Assembly: GCA_050945895.1 (NCBI GenBank)
Contig: JBMNTU010000054.1
Span: 1 to 16,212, forward strand
From: JBMNTU01 sp050945895
GTDB lineage: Bacteria > Bacillota > Clostridia > Christensenellales > Christensenellaceae
Direction: 5' to 3'
Length of the DNA stretch: 16,212 bases
In this document: positions 5,935 through 12,912 of the stretch, piece by piece
Layout of the letters: each line of letters starts with the position of its first letter
Position numbering within the stretch: position 1 is the stretch's first letter
Notes under the pieces: generated by a model
What the model saw: only the letters and a program-made list of their open reading frames with translations
Database searches by the model: none
What the model was told of the DNA's origin: nothing
Position numbers and translations under genes: made by a program

Positions 5935-7344
5935 ATGATGAAGTATGACAACAAGTCGGACGTTGCGAAACTTTTTATTAACGACAATGAGATTGTAGAG
6001 ACAATCTATGATGCGCGGCAGCTGGCGAAAGAAAAAAACGAGGTGCTCCAGATTATCAAAAAAGCCGGGAAATACGAGGGGCTTACGTACAAAGAGGCGG
6101 CGGTTCTCAGTTATGTAGAGGACGAGGACCTGCTGGAGCAGATGTTTGAAACATCCCGCCGCATCAAAGAGCATATTTATGGCAACCGCATCGTGATGTT
6201 TGCGCCGCTGTACCTTTCGGATTATTGTGTGAACGAGTGCCGGTATTGCGCATTTCACCATTCGGGCATACAAAAGCGCCGCAAGCTGACGCAGGAAGAG
6301 ATTGTGGAGCAGGTCAAGGTGTTGGAAAAAATGGGGCACAAGCGGCTGGCGCTTGAAACGGGTGAAGACCCGGTCAACAGCTCCATCGATTACCTGCTGG
6401 AAAGCATCAAGACTATTTATTCGATCAAAGCTGACAACGGCGAAATCAGGCGGGTAAACGTCAATATTGCGGCGACGACGGTGGAGAATTATAAAAAGCT
6501 CAAGGAAGCGGGCATTGGCACGTACATCCTGTTCCAGGAAACGTACCACCTGCCGACCTATGAATATATGCATCCCAAAGGGCCGAAAAGCAATTATGAA
6601 TACCACACAACGGCGCACGACCGAGCAATGCAGGCGGGGATTGACGATGTAGGCCTGGGCGTTTTGTACGGCCTGTACGACTGGCATTACGACCTTGTCG
6701 GGCAAATCATGCATGCCGAACATTTGGAGGCTGTATACGGGGTAGGGCCGCACACGCTTTCCATGGTGCGCATCCGTGACGCGGGCGACATCAAAAAAAC
6801 AGATTACGAGCACGCGGTGAGCGACCCCGATTTCAAGAAGATTGTGGCGATTTTGCGCATGACGGTGCCGTATACGGGAATGATATTGTCCACACGCGAG
6901 GCAGGCACGTTCCGCAACGAGGTCATAGACCTTGGCATATCGCAGGTTTCGGCGGGCTCATGTACGAGTGTGGGAGGCTATACGGAAACGAAGCAGCAGC
7001 CGCAGTTTGAAATTGAAGACCACCGGACGCCGGTCGAGGTAACGAAGGATTTGATTGGAAAGGGGTATATCCCCAGCTTTTGTACGGCGTGCTACCGGCA
7101 GGGACGCACGGGCGACCGTTTTATGCGGCTTGCAAAAAACGGGCAAATCGGCAATATCTGCCAGCCAAACGCGCTCATTACACTCAAGGAATATGCGGAG
7201 GATTACGGTGACGCCGAATTCCAGCATATGGCAGAGGAGCTCATTTCAAACGAACTGGAAAAAATCCCCAGCGATACCGTGCGCGAGCAGACATCCGAGT
7301 ATCTGAAAAAAATTGAGCGGGGCGAGCGGGATTTCCGTTTTTAA
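5935..7344 (+). CDS. hydG: [FeFe]-hydrogenase maturase HydG (radical SAM tyrosine lyase)
   Basis: HydG cleaves tyrosine by radical SAM chemistry to give p-cresol, CO and cyanide, which it delivers on iron as the building block of the H-cluster. The radical SAM motif is C98-x3-C102-x2-C105 in LSDYCVNECRYCAFHH. The auxiliary cluster motif C383-x2-C386-x22-C409 (SFCTACYRQGRTG, then NICQPNA) is intact, which separates HydG from its relative ThiH. At 469 residues the length is normal. The start is ATG 5935, with GAGGGT about eight bases upstream; ATG 5938 is equally possible. It begins 24 bases after hydE and ends 15 bases before the preferred hydF start, so the three are likely one operon. The protein is cytosolic. 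Confidence 0.96.
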   Translation: MMKYDNKSDVAKLFINDNEIVETIYDARQLAKEKNEVLQIIKKAGKYEGLTYKEAAVLSYVEDEDLLEQMFETSRRIKEHIYGNRIVMFAPLYLSDYCVNECRYCAFHHSGIQKRRKLTQEEIVEQVKVLEKMGHKRLALETGEDPVNSSIDYLLESIKTIYSIKADNGEIRRVNVNIAATTVENYKKLKEAGIGTYILFQETYHLPTYEYMHPKGPKSNYEYHTTAHDRAMQAGIDDVGLGVLYGLYDWHYDLVGQIMHAEHLEAVYGVGPHTLSMVRIRDAGDIKKTDYEHAVSDPDFKKIVAILRMTVPYTGMILSTREAGTFRNEVIDLGISQVSAGSCTSVGGYTETKQQPQFEIEDHRTPVEVTKDLIGKGYIPSFCTACYRQGRTGDRFMRLAKNGQIGNICQPNALITLKEYAEDYGDAEFQHMAEELISNELEKIPSDTVREQTSEYLKKIERGERDFRF

Positions 7345-7359
7345 AGGGTGGAGGAAACG

Positions 7360-8535
7360 ATGGCAAAACTGGACGAAACCCCGCGGGCAAACCGGGTGCA
7401 TATAGCGTTTTTCGGAAAGACAAACGCGGGTAAATCGAGCGTAATCAACCGCATTACCGGGTCGGATTTGGCGCTTGTGTCAAACGTTGCGGGAACGACG
7501 ACAGACCCGGTATATAAATCGATGGAGCTGCTTCCCATGGGGCCGGTTGTATTTATTGACACTGCAGGGCTGGATGACGCCACCGAGCTTGGGCAGGCGC
7601 GGCTGAAAAAGACGGAAGAGGTAGTAGACAAAACGGATATTGCGGTGATGGTGGTTCGCGCGGGCGATACCGACCTTTCGGCGGAACAGGAGTATGCCCA
7701 AAAGCTCAGGCAGAAAAAAACGCCTGTTATTTTTGCATACAATATATTTAGTGAAGCAGACAGGAAAAATATCAAAACGGACGAAAACAGCGTTGTTATC
7801 AACGCCCAAACAGGCGAGGGGATTGACGCGCTCAAGAAGAAAATCTCGGAACAGGCAGGCGGTGATGAACTGGAAAGCATCACCGGGGATATGGTGAAGC
7901 CGGGCGACACTGTGCTGCTTGTGATGCCGCAGGACGTGCAGGCGCCAAAGGGGCGCCTCATATTGCCGCAGGTGCAGGTCATCCGCGATTTGCTGGACAA
8001 CAGCTGCAAAATTGTGATGGTAAAAACGGAAGACCTTGCTTCGATGCTGGAGGATCTGAAGCATCCGCCAGCGCTTGTTATAACGGATTCGCAGGTGTTT
8101 AAATATGTGAACGAGCATCTGGATAAAGATATTCCGCTCACTTCGTTTTCCATGCTAATGGCGAAGAACAAGGGCGACATTGAAAAATTGGTGAAGGGTG
8201 CGCGGGCCATTGCCAGCCTTGTGCCGGGCGACCGTGTCCTTATTGCGGAATCATGCACGCACCACGCGCAAAAAGGCGACATCGCCCGTGAAAAGCTGCC
8301 AAAGTGGCTGGAGGAATATGTAGGCGGGCCACTGGAGTTCGATACGGTTGCAGGGCACGGTTTTGCGGAAGATATTTCCAAATACAAATTGATCCTGCAC
8401 TGCGGCGGATGCATGATCAACCGAAAGAACATGCTTTCCAAAATGGAAACGGCTGAAAAAAACGGTGTACCCATCACAAATTTTGGTGTTGCAATTGCTT
8501 TTTTACATTCCATGCTAGACAGGGTGACCTGGTAG
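7360..8535 (+). CDS. hydF: [FeFe]-hydrogenase maturation GTPase/scaffold HydF
   Basis: HydF is the GTPase and iron-sulfur scaffold that carries the two-iron precursor to apo-hydrogenase. The N-terminal GTPase has its P-loop in GKTNAGKSS (residues 19-27), a switch I threonine in AGTTTDPV, and DTAG (67-70). The usual NKxD guanine-specificity motif is not seen: the equivalent stretch reads FAYNIFSEAD. The C-terminal cluster site is complete, C299-x-H301 and H347-C348-GG-C351, matching CxH-x(~45)-HCxxC. The start is ATG 7360 rather than GTG 7348: relatives begin close to TPRANRxHI, and GGAGG (7350-7354) lies five bases before this ATG. It is 391 residues, a normal length, and last in hydEGF. No terminator was found after it. 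Confidence 0.95.
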   Translation: MAKLDETPRANRVHIAFFGKTNAGKSSVINRITGSDLALVSNVAGTTTDPVYKSMELLPMGPVVFIDTAGLDDATELGQARLKKTEEVVDKTDIAVMVVRAGDTDLSAEQEYAQKLRQKKTPVIFAYNIFSEADRKNIKTDENSVVINAQTGEGIDALKKKISEQAGGDELESITGDMVKPGDTVLLVMPQDVQAPKGRLILPQVQVIRDLLDNSCKIVMVKTEDLASMLEDLKHPPALVITDSQVFKYVNEHLDKDIPLTSFSMLMAKNKGDIEKLVKGARAIASLVPGDRVLIAESCTHHAQKGDIAREKLPKWLEEYVGGPLEFDTVAGHGFAEDISKYKLILHCGGCMINRKNMLSKMETAEKNGVPITNFGVAIAFLHSMLDRVTW

Positions 8536-8750
8536 CCGGGTCGCTGAAATAAGGCCGCGAAAAAAACAACAAACCAATGCACGCATACAATAAAAAAATT
8601 GGGTGACATGCTTGTTGCAAATCGTTTTTAAAATCGATATACTGTATTTATACGTTTAAAACAGGATTGCGCACACGCGTCATTTTCATTTTTGCGGTTC
8701 CTGTTGGTTCAATTATTTTATAATTTCATCTACGAACGGAGGCTGTTAGA
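8536..8750. other. Intergenic region between hydF and ppiB
   Basis: There is no gene here. The first 60 bases are A-rich, with only a weak repeat (CCAAT 8574-8578 with ATTGG 8598-8602) and no recognisable terminator for hydF. The remainder holds the ppiB promoter and an untranslated leader of about 100 bases without an obvious strong hairpin. Confidence 0.6.
8615..8643 (+). promoter_or_regulatory. Sigma-A-type promoter for ppiB-MFS-adh
   Basis: TTGCAA (8615-8620) is separated by exactly 17 bases from TATACT (8638-8643), which is four of six and five of six matches to consensus with ideal spacing. A second TATAAT at 8719-8724 has no suitably spaced -35 (TTGCGG is 21 bases away). Transcription from the first would give a leader of about 100 bases. 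Confidence 0.7.
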
Positions 8751-9230
8751 ATGGTAATAATCAAAATGAAAGATGGCGGCACGATCAAAGTAAAGTTGGA
8801 TGCGGAGGTTGCACCCAAAACTGTGGAAAACTTCAAAAAGCTGGTTTCGGAAGGGTATTATGATGGACTGATTTTTCACAGAGTTATTAAGAATTTCATG
8901 ATTCAGGGCGGCTGTCCCGACGGCAACGGCACCGGCGGCCCGGGCTATTCCATAGAAGGAGAGTTTTCTGCAAATGGCGTAGACAATCCCTTAAAGCATG
9001 AGAAGGGCGTTATTTCGATGGCGCGTAGTATGGACCCAAATTCGGCCGGCTCGCAATTCTTCATTGTACATGCAGATGCGCCTCATTTAGACGGTCAATA
9101 TGCCGCCTTTGGTAAAGTGGTTGAAGGGATGGATATTGTTGACGAAATCGCATCGGTAGAAACAGATTTTTCCGATAAGCCAATTACCGACGTCGTTATG
9201 GAAAAAGTATATATCGAGGAAGCGGAATAA
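8751..9230 (+). CDS. ppiB: Cyclophilin-type peptidyl-prolyl cis-trans isomerase
   Basis: This is a cytosolic single-domain cyclophilin that speeds cis-trans isomerisation of peptide bonds before proline during folding. Core active-site segments are present: FHRVIKNFMIQGG (catalytic Arg, Phe and Gln), GVISMARS, SAGSQFFI and LDGQYAAFGKV. The tryptophan that human cyclophilin A uses to bind cyclosporin is replaced by Tyr in LDGQYAAFG, as in many bacterial homologues. It has 159 residues and no signal peptide. The start ATG 8751 has GGAGG (8738-8742) eight bases upstream. It is the first gene of a probable three-gene unit with the permease (31-base gap) and the alcohol dehydrogenase. Confidence 0.94.
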   Translation: MVIIKMKDGGTIKVKLDAEVAPKTVENFKKLVSEGYYDGLIFHRVIKNFMIQGGCPDGNGTGGPGYSIEGEFSANGVDNPLKHEKGVISMARSMDPNSAGSQFFIVHADAPHLDGQYAAFGKVVEGMDIVDEIASVETDFSDKPITDVVMEKVYIEEAE

Positions 9231-9261
9231 TCGTATTGCCCTTTGGGTTGGAGGAAAATCT

Positions 9262-10476
9262 ATGTCTCTTTTAAAGCTGGCTAGAAAGCATAAGTTTTTT
9301 ATTATAATGGGTTTTTTGGCGTTTTTGGTGTATTCGTTTTATTTTAATTCCTTTGGCGCCGACGCCCCCCTTATGATGGAATACTACAATATCAACGAAG
9401 CAGGGCAGGGCTTTATTGCCACAATGCAGGCGGTTGGAGGAATCGTCGTCGCTGTCTTTCTGGCGCTCTATGGCGAACGGTTCAACAAGATCCATGTAAT
9501 TACGCTTGGCGTGCTGCTCATTTCCATTGCGTGTATTTTCATGGGTTTTGCACCTGCCTATGCCGTGCTCATCATCATCGTTCTTGTGGCTGGGCTGGGG
9601 TATTCGGCGGTAGATGTTATGATGAACAGCGTCATTTCGGATGTCTATCCTAAACAGAAAAGCACTCTGTTGCCCTGGTCACATGCGTTTTTTGGTTTGG
9701 GCGCCATGGTTGCCCCTGCGTTTGTGGCAGGAATCGCCAACCCGGCAGAGCCTTTTTCGTGGCGGCTGCCGTTTTTGTATGTTGGAATAGCCGGTATCGT
9801 TATTTGCATTGTCTATGCGCTTGCCGGAAGAAAAATTATGCCCGAAACGCCGTATGCGCATATGGAAAAACTGCGGGCTAAAATTACGGAAAATCCCATT
9901 GAAATTTTTAAAAAAGGCAAAGCGTGGATGTTCCTGATCGTTGGAACGCTGTATTTCTGCTTCCAGCTGGGAATGATCAACTGGCTGCCCACGTTTTATC
10001 TGCGCAACACGGATGTCGGCTTCGAAATGGCGGGAGTAATGTCTACAATGCTGTTTGCCGGTGCGCTGGTGATGCGGTTTATGGGTCCGCTGTTTTTAAA
10101 GAAGATGACAGCACGCAGCGTATATGTCATATTTACATTTATTTCGGGAATACTGATGATGCTTTCGTTTGTTATTCCCATATTCGCCGTGCGCGCCGCA
10201 TTAACGGTAGCTGCAGGGTTCCTGCAGGGCTCAAGCGTTGTTACGCTAATCATCATGTGTTGCGACGAATTCCCCACCCGCACAGCCTCCGCATCTGCAA
10301 TCGTGGTGCTGTCCGCAAATATCGCAACGCTGACGTTCCCCGTATTGATGGGTAAAATTGCCGAAACCACCGGGTTTTTATTTCCGATGTTCCTGGCGGC
10401 AGGCGTACTTATTTTGTCTGCAATCATTATATTAATTGGGGTAAAAAAGGTTCCCCTTGCTACCAAAGAATCTTGA
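9262..10476 (+). CDS. MFS transporter, 12 predicted membrane helices
   Basis: This is a major facilitator superfamily permease of the cytoplasmic membrane; the substrate cannot be told from sequence. About twelve hydrophobic segments are visible in two groups of six, separated by a charged central loop near residues 190-220 (ETPYAHMEKLRAKITENPIE). The loop between helices 2 and 3 reads ALYGERFNK, a degenerate form of the MFS motif A (GxxxDR). The segment HAFFGLGAMVAPAFVAG in helix 5 resembles that of FucP-like sugar permeases, a weak hint only. At 404 residues the length is normal. The start ATG 9262 has GGAGG (9250-9254) seven bases upstream. It stops 12 bases before the alcohol dehydrogenase, so the two are co-translated and may share a pathway. 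Confidence 0.85.
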   Translation: MSLLKLARKHKFFIIMGFLAFLVYSFYFNSFGADAPLMMEYYNINEAGQGFIATMQAVGGIVVAVFLALYGERFNKIHVITLGVLLISIACIFMGFAPAYAVLIIIVLVAGLGYSAVDVMMNSVISDVYPKQKSTLLPWSHAFFGLGAMVAPAFVAGIANPAEPFSWRLPFLYVGIAGIVICIVYALAGRKIMPETPYAHMEKLRAKITENPIEIFKKGKAWMFLIVGTLYFCFQLGMINWLPTFYLRNTDVGFEMAGVMSTMLFAGALVMRFMGPLFLKKMTARSVYVIFTFISGILMMLSFVIPIFAVRAALTVAAGFLQGSSVVTLIIMCCDEFPTRTASASAIVVLSANIATLTFPVLMGKIAETTGFLFPMFLAAGVLILSAIIILIGVKKVPLATKES

Positions 10477-10488
10477 GAGGAGTAGAAC

Positions 10489-11664
10489 ATGGAAAATAGC
10501 GTATATTACAATCCAACGAAAATCATCTTTGGAAAAGGGACGGAAGAACAGATCGGCCGCGAGGTTGCAGAGCGTGCAGACAGAGTGCTTTTGCATTACG
10601 GAGGAAAAAGCGCCGAAAAATCAGGCCTTTTGGGGCGTGTGCGCGCTTCGCTTAAGGCGGCGGGCGTGGATGTGTACGAGCTTGGAGGCGTAAAGCCAAA
10701 CCCGCGCCTTTCATTGGTTTACGAAGGAATTCAAATGTGCCGTACAAACAGCATTGGGCTTATTTTGGCGGTGGGCGGAGGAAGCGTAATAGATTCATCC
10801 AAGGCCATCGCTTTTGGTACGACCAATACAAAGGACGTTTGGCACTATATGATGACGAAAGAGCCGTTGCAATCGCCTGCGCTGCCCGTTGCAACCATCC
10901 TTACAATTCCTGGTGCAGGCAGTGAATCGTCTTCCGGAACGGTTATTACAAACGACGAAACAATGGTTAAGGTTCCGTATAACGACCTGAAGCTGCGTCC
11001 GGTGCTCTCTATACTAAACCCGGAAATAACCTACACCATTCCAAAGCAGCACGCTGCCGCAGGCATTGTAGACGCGTTTACACATATACTGGAGCGGTAT
11101 TTCACGCAAACAAAAGCTGTAGATGTAACAGATAAGATGTGCGAAGCGGTCATGCGCTCTATCATCAAGTATGGGAAACGAGCAATCCTGGAGCCGGAGA
11201 ACTATGATGTGCGCGCAGAAATCATGTGGGCGTGCAAGCTGGCGCACGACGGCTCGCTTGGTATGGGCAGGCTGGAAGAGTGGTCCAGCCACCAGATAGA
11301 GCATGAGCTATCTGCCAAGTACGATATTTCCCATGGGGCTGGGCTAGCCATTATCTACCCTGCGTGGATGAAGCATGTATACGCCGCGGGCCGTAACCGG
11401 TTTATACAGTTTGCAATCCATGTAATGGGTGCCGAATTCAACGTCGACGATCCAGAACGTACGATTTTTGACGGAATCAGCAGGTTAAAAGCATTTTTTG
11501 AGTCGCTTGGTTTGCCGGCAACACTGCAAGACGCAGGCATTCCGGCAAATGAAGATTTTGCTGCAATGGCCGAACGCTGTATTGCAAACAGCGGTGGCAG
11601 TTTGGGGAAATTCATGCCGCTGACGGCGAAGGATGTCGAAGAAATCTACAAATCGGCGCTTTGA
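10489..11664 (+). CDS. Iron-containing alcohol dehydrogenase (BdhA/YqhD type)
   Basis: This is a group III metal-dependent alcohol dehydrogenase, likely reducing an aldehyde to an alcohol with NAD(P)H in the cytosol. The nucleotide-binding GGGSVIDSSKAIA is at residues 96-108. The four iron ligands are all present: D195 and H199 in VDAFTHILE, H268 in WSSHQIEHEL and H282 in ISHGAGLAIIYPAW. The overall pattern (YYNPTKIIFGKG at the start, WSSHQIEHELSA) fits clostridial butanol dehydrogenase and E. coli YqhD. At 391 residues the length is normal. In a fermenter this could be ethanol or butanol formation or aldehyde detoxification; sequence alone does not decide. The ATG at 10489 has GAGAGGAG upstream. 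It is the last gene before the terminator at 11691-11716. Confidence 0.92.
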   Translation: MENSVYYNPTKIIFGKGTEEQIGREVAERADRVLLHYGGKSAEKSGLLGRVRASLKAAGVDVYELGGVKPNPRLSLVYEGIQMCRTNSIGLILAVGGGSVIDSSKAIAFGTTNTKDVWHYMMTKEPLQSPALPVATILTIPGAGSESSSGTVITNDETMVKVPYNDLKLRPVLSILNPEITYTIPKQHAAAGIVDAFTHILERYFTQTKAVDVTDKMCEAVMRSIIKYGKRAILEPENYDVRAEIMWACKLAHDGSLGMGRLEEWSSHQIEHELSAKYDISHGAGLAIIYPAWMKHVYAAGRNRFIQFAIHVMGAEFNVDDPERTIFDGISRLKAFFESLGLPATLQDAGIPANEDFAAMAERCIANSGGSLGKFMPLTAKDVEEIYKSAL

Positions 11665-11685
11665 CCGTTGTGTTCTTCAGTAAAT

Positions 11686-11725
11686 AAAAAGCCTGTCCAA
11701 GCACATTTGGGCAGGCCTTTTTTTT
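11686..11725. terminator. Bidirectional intrinsic terminator between convergent genes
   Basis: GCCTGTCCAA (11691-11700) pairs with TTGGGCAGGC (11707-11716), ten base pairs with one G-U, around the loop GCACAT. It is followed by CTTTTTTTT on the plus strand and flanked by AAAAA (11686-11690) on the other side, so it ends both the alcohol dehydrogenase message and the oncoming M23 lipoprotein message. Confidence 0.92.
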
Positions 11726-11732
11726 GTCAAAG

Positions 11733-12905
11733 CTATGCTGCGGGCTCCTGTCCGGCAGACAGCGATTCCATCGCTTCCACAAGATAGGGATAAGGGTTAA
11801 TGTAGTAGCCGTCTGTATTGATGATAGCCAAATGTAAATGGTTTGCCGTACTGTTACCGGTATTGCCGGTGCGGCCAACAATATCACCGGTCAAAACTTC
11901 GTCGCCGGTTCTTACGTCCTGCGTGGGCACAACCATGTGGTAGTAGTGGTATTGCGTACCATCTTTCCCCTGGAGAACAACATAATTGCCTGCTCCGCCG
12001 CCTGAGCCGGTATCGATGATAAATCCATCCACGCAGGCCAAAAGGGGCGTTCCTTCCGGCGCATTGATATCGGTTCCGGTATGAAGCCGCGCACCGCCAT
12101 CCCGCGAATTATGCCAGGTATCGTCGAAATACTTGGCTTCGTCAAATGGAAAAGCGATTTTGTGCGTAAGCCGCGGGCTGGGGTTGGTTTCGTCGGTATA
12201 GCGTTCAAAGTTGTCGTCATAAACGGTTCTAAGATAGGTGTACAAAAAGAGCGCCCCCATGTTTTGAGATTCGCCCGCATTGGGAAACTCATAGAAAATT
12301 TCAGGGTCTGTTACGGGTGTGATATACAGATTAAGCAGCATATAGCTGTCCACATTCTTAAAGGTAATATTTGTCTGGATGAGGCGGGGAAACAGGCTGG
12401 CGAGCGTTTCGCGGTCGTTCTGGTACAGCATAAAAACAGCGGAAAGCATTTGCCACGGCGGCAGCTCCTTGCTGATATTGCAATGGACCTCCCCATAACC
12501 GGCGGAGGCTGCCGTTGTCATTTCTGCAATCGCATCGTCCAGCCAATTTTCATACAAGACCATGATTGCTTGGGTGGTTTCAATGTTTTCCAGCACAAGT
12601 TCGTACTGGCGGTCTTCGTCTGTCGAGGGATAAAGCAGCGCAGGTATGTAAGGCAAAGCGTCGTGGCTCCGTAAAAGCTCCGCAAGCTCTTTTGTGGAAA
12701 GTTTTGGCGACTGCGGGGCCAAGCGGGGAGACTCACTTGGAGCAGGCGCTGGGGAGTTTACAGCGTCGGCATTGTCGCCAGATACAGAAAACAAATTTTG
12801 CGCCATGTCCCCGGCGCTACCCGAGCAGGAGCACAACAAAAAGAGCAGCAAGGTCAGCATGGCAACGGCACCGCGTATCCGCATTTTTTTCGAGCAATAA
12901 TTCAT
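11733..12905 (-). CDS. M23-family (LytM-type) peptidase, predicted lipoprotein
   Basis: This is a predicted cell-surface zinc endopeptidase acting on peptidoglycan cross-links. The start is taken at ATG 12905, which gives MNYCSKKMRIRG then a hydrophobic LTLLLFLLCSC: a lipoprotein signal with lipobox L24-C25-S26-C27. A start at 13031 is possible but would bury the signal and overlap the upstream gene by over 100 bases. A Pro/Ser-rich linker (about 50-70) and a helical domain of unknown type (about 75-245) precede the M23 domain (about 248-375). The zinc and catalytic residues are present: H275-x3-D279 (RLHTGTD), H320/H323 (HYYH) and H356/H358 (NHLHL). It is therefore likely active rather than a LytM activator. 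The visible ribosome binding site is weak, so it may be coupled to the U32 gene, which ends eight bases upstream. Confidence 0.88.
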   Translation of the reverse strand: MNYCSKKMRIRGAVAMLTLLLFLLCSCSGSAGDMAQNLFSVSGDNADAVNSPAPAPSESPRLAPQSPKLSTKELAELLRSHDALPYIPALLYPSTDEDRQYELVLENIETTQAIMVLYENWLDDAIAEMTTAASAGYGEVHCNISKELPPWQMLSAVFMLYQNDRETLASLFPRLIQTNITFKNVDSYMLLNLYITPVTDPEIFYEFPNAGESQNMGALFLYTYLRTVYDDNFERYTDETNPSPRLTHKIAFPFDEAKYFDDTWHNSRDGGARLHTGTDINAPEGTPLLACVDGFIIDTGSGGGAGNYVVLQGKDGTQYHYYHMVVPTQDVRTGDEVLTGDIVGRTGNTGNSTANHLHLAIINTDGYYINPYPYLVEAMESLSAGQEPAA

Positions 12906-12912
12906 GGATAAC

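Noticed and set aside
5557..6813. Minus-strand open frame of 418 codons across hydE and hydG
   Set aside because: It spans the end of hydE and most of hydG, both with intact catalytic motifs. The antisense product has no family features and is rich in His, Arg and Phe, as expected of a shadow.
7341..8609. Minus-strand open frame of 422 codons covering hydF
   Set aside because: It lies antisense to an unmistakable HydF, and its product is low-complexity Ser/Phe-rich with no recognisable motif. It reflects codon bias on the coding strand.
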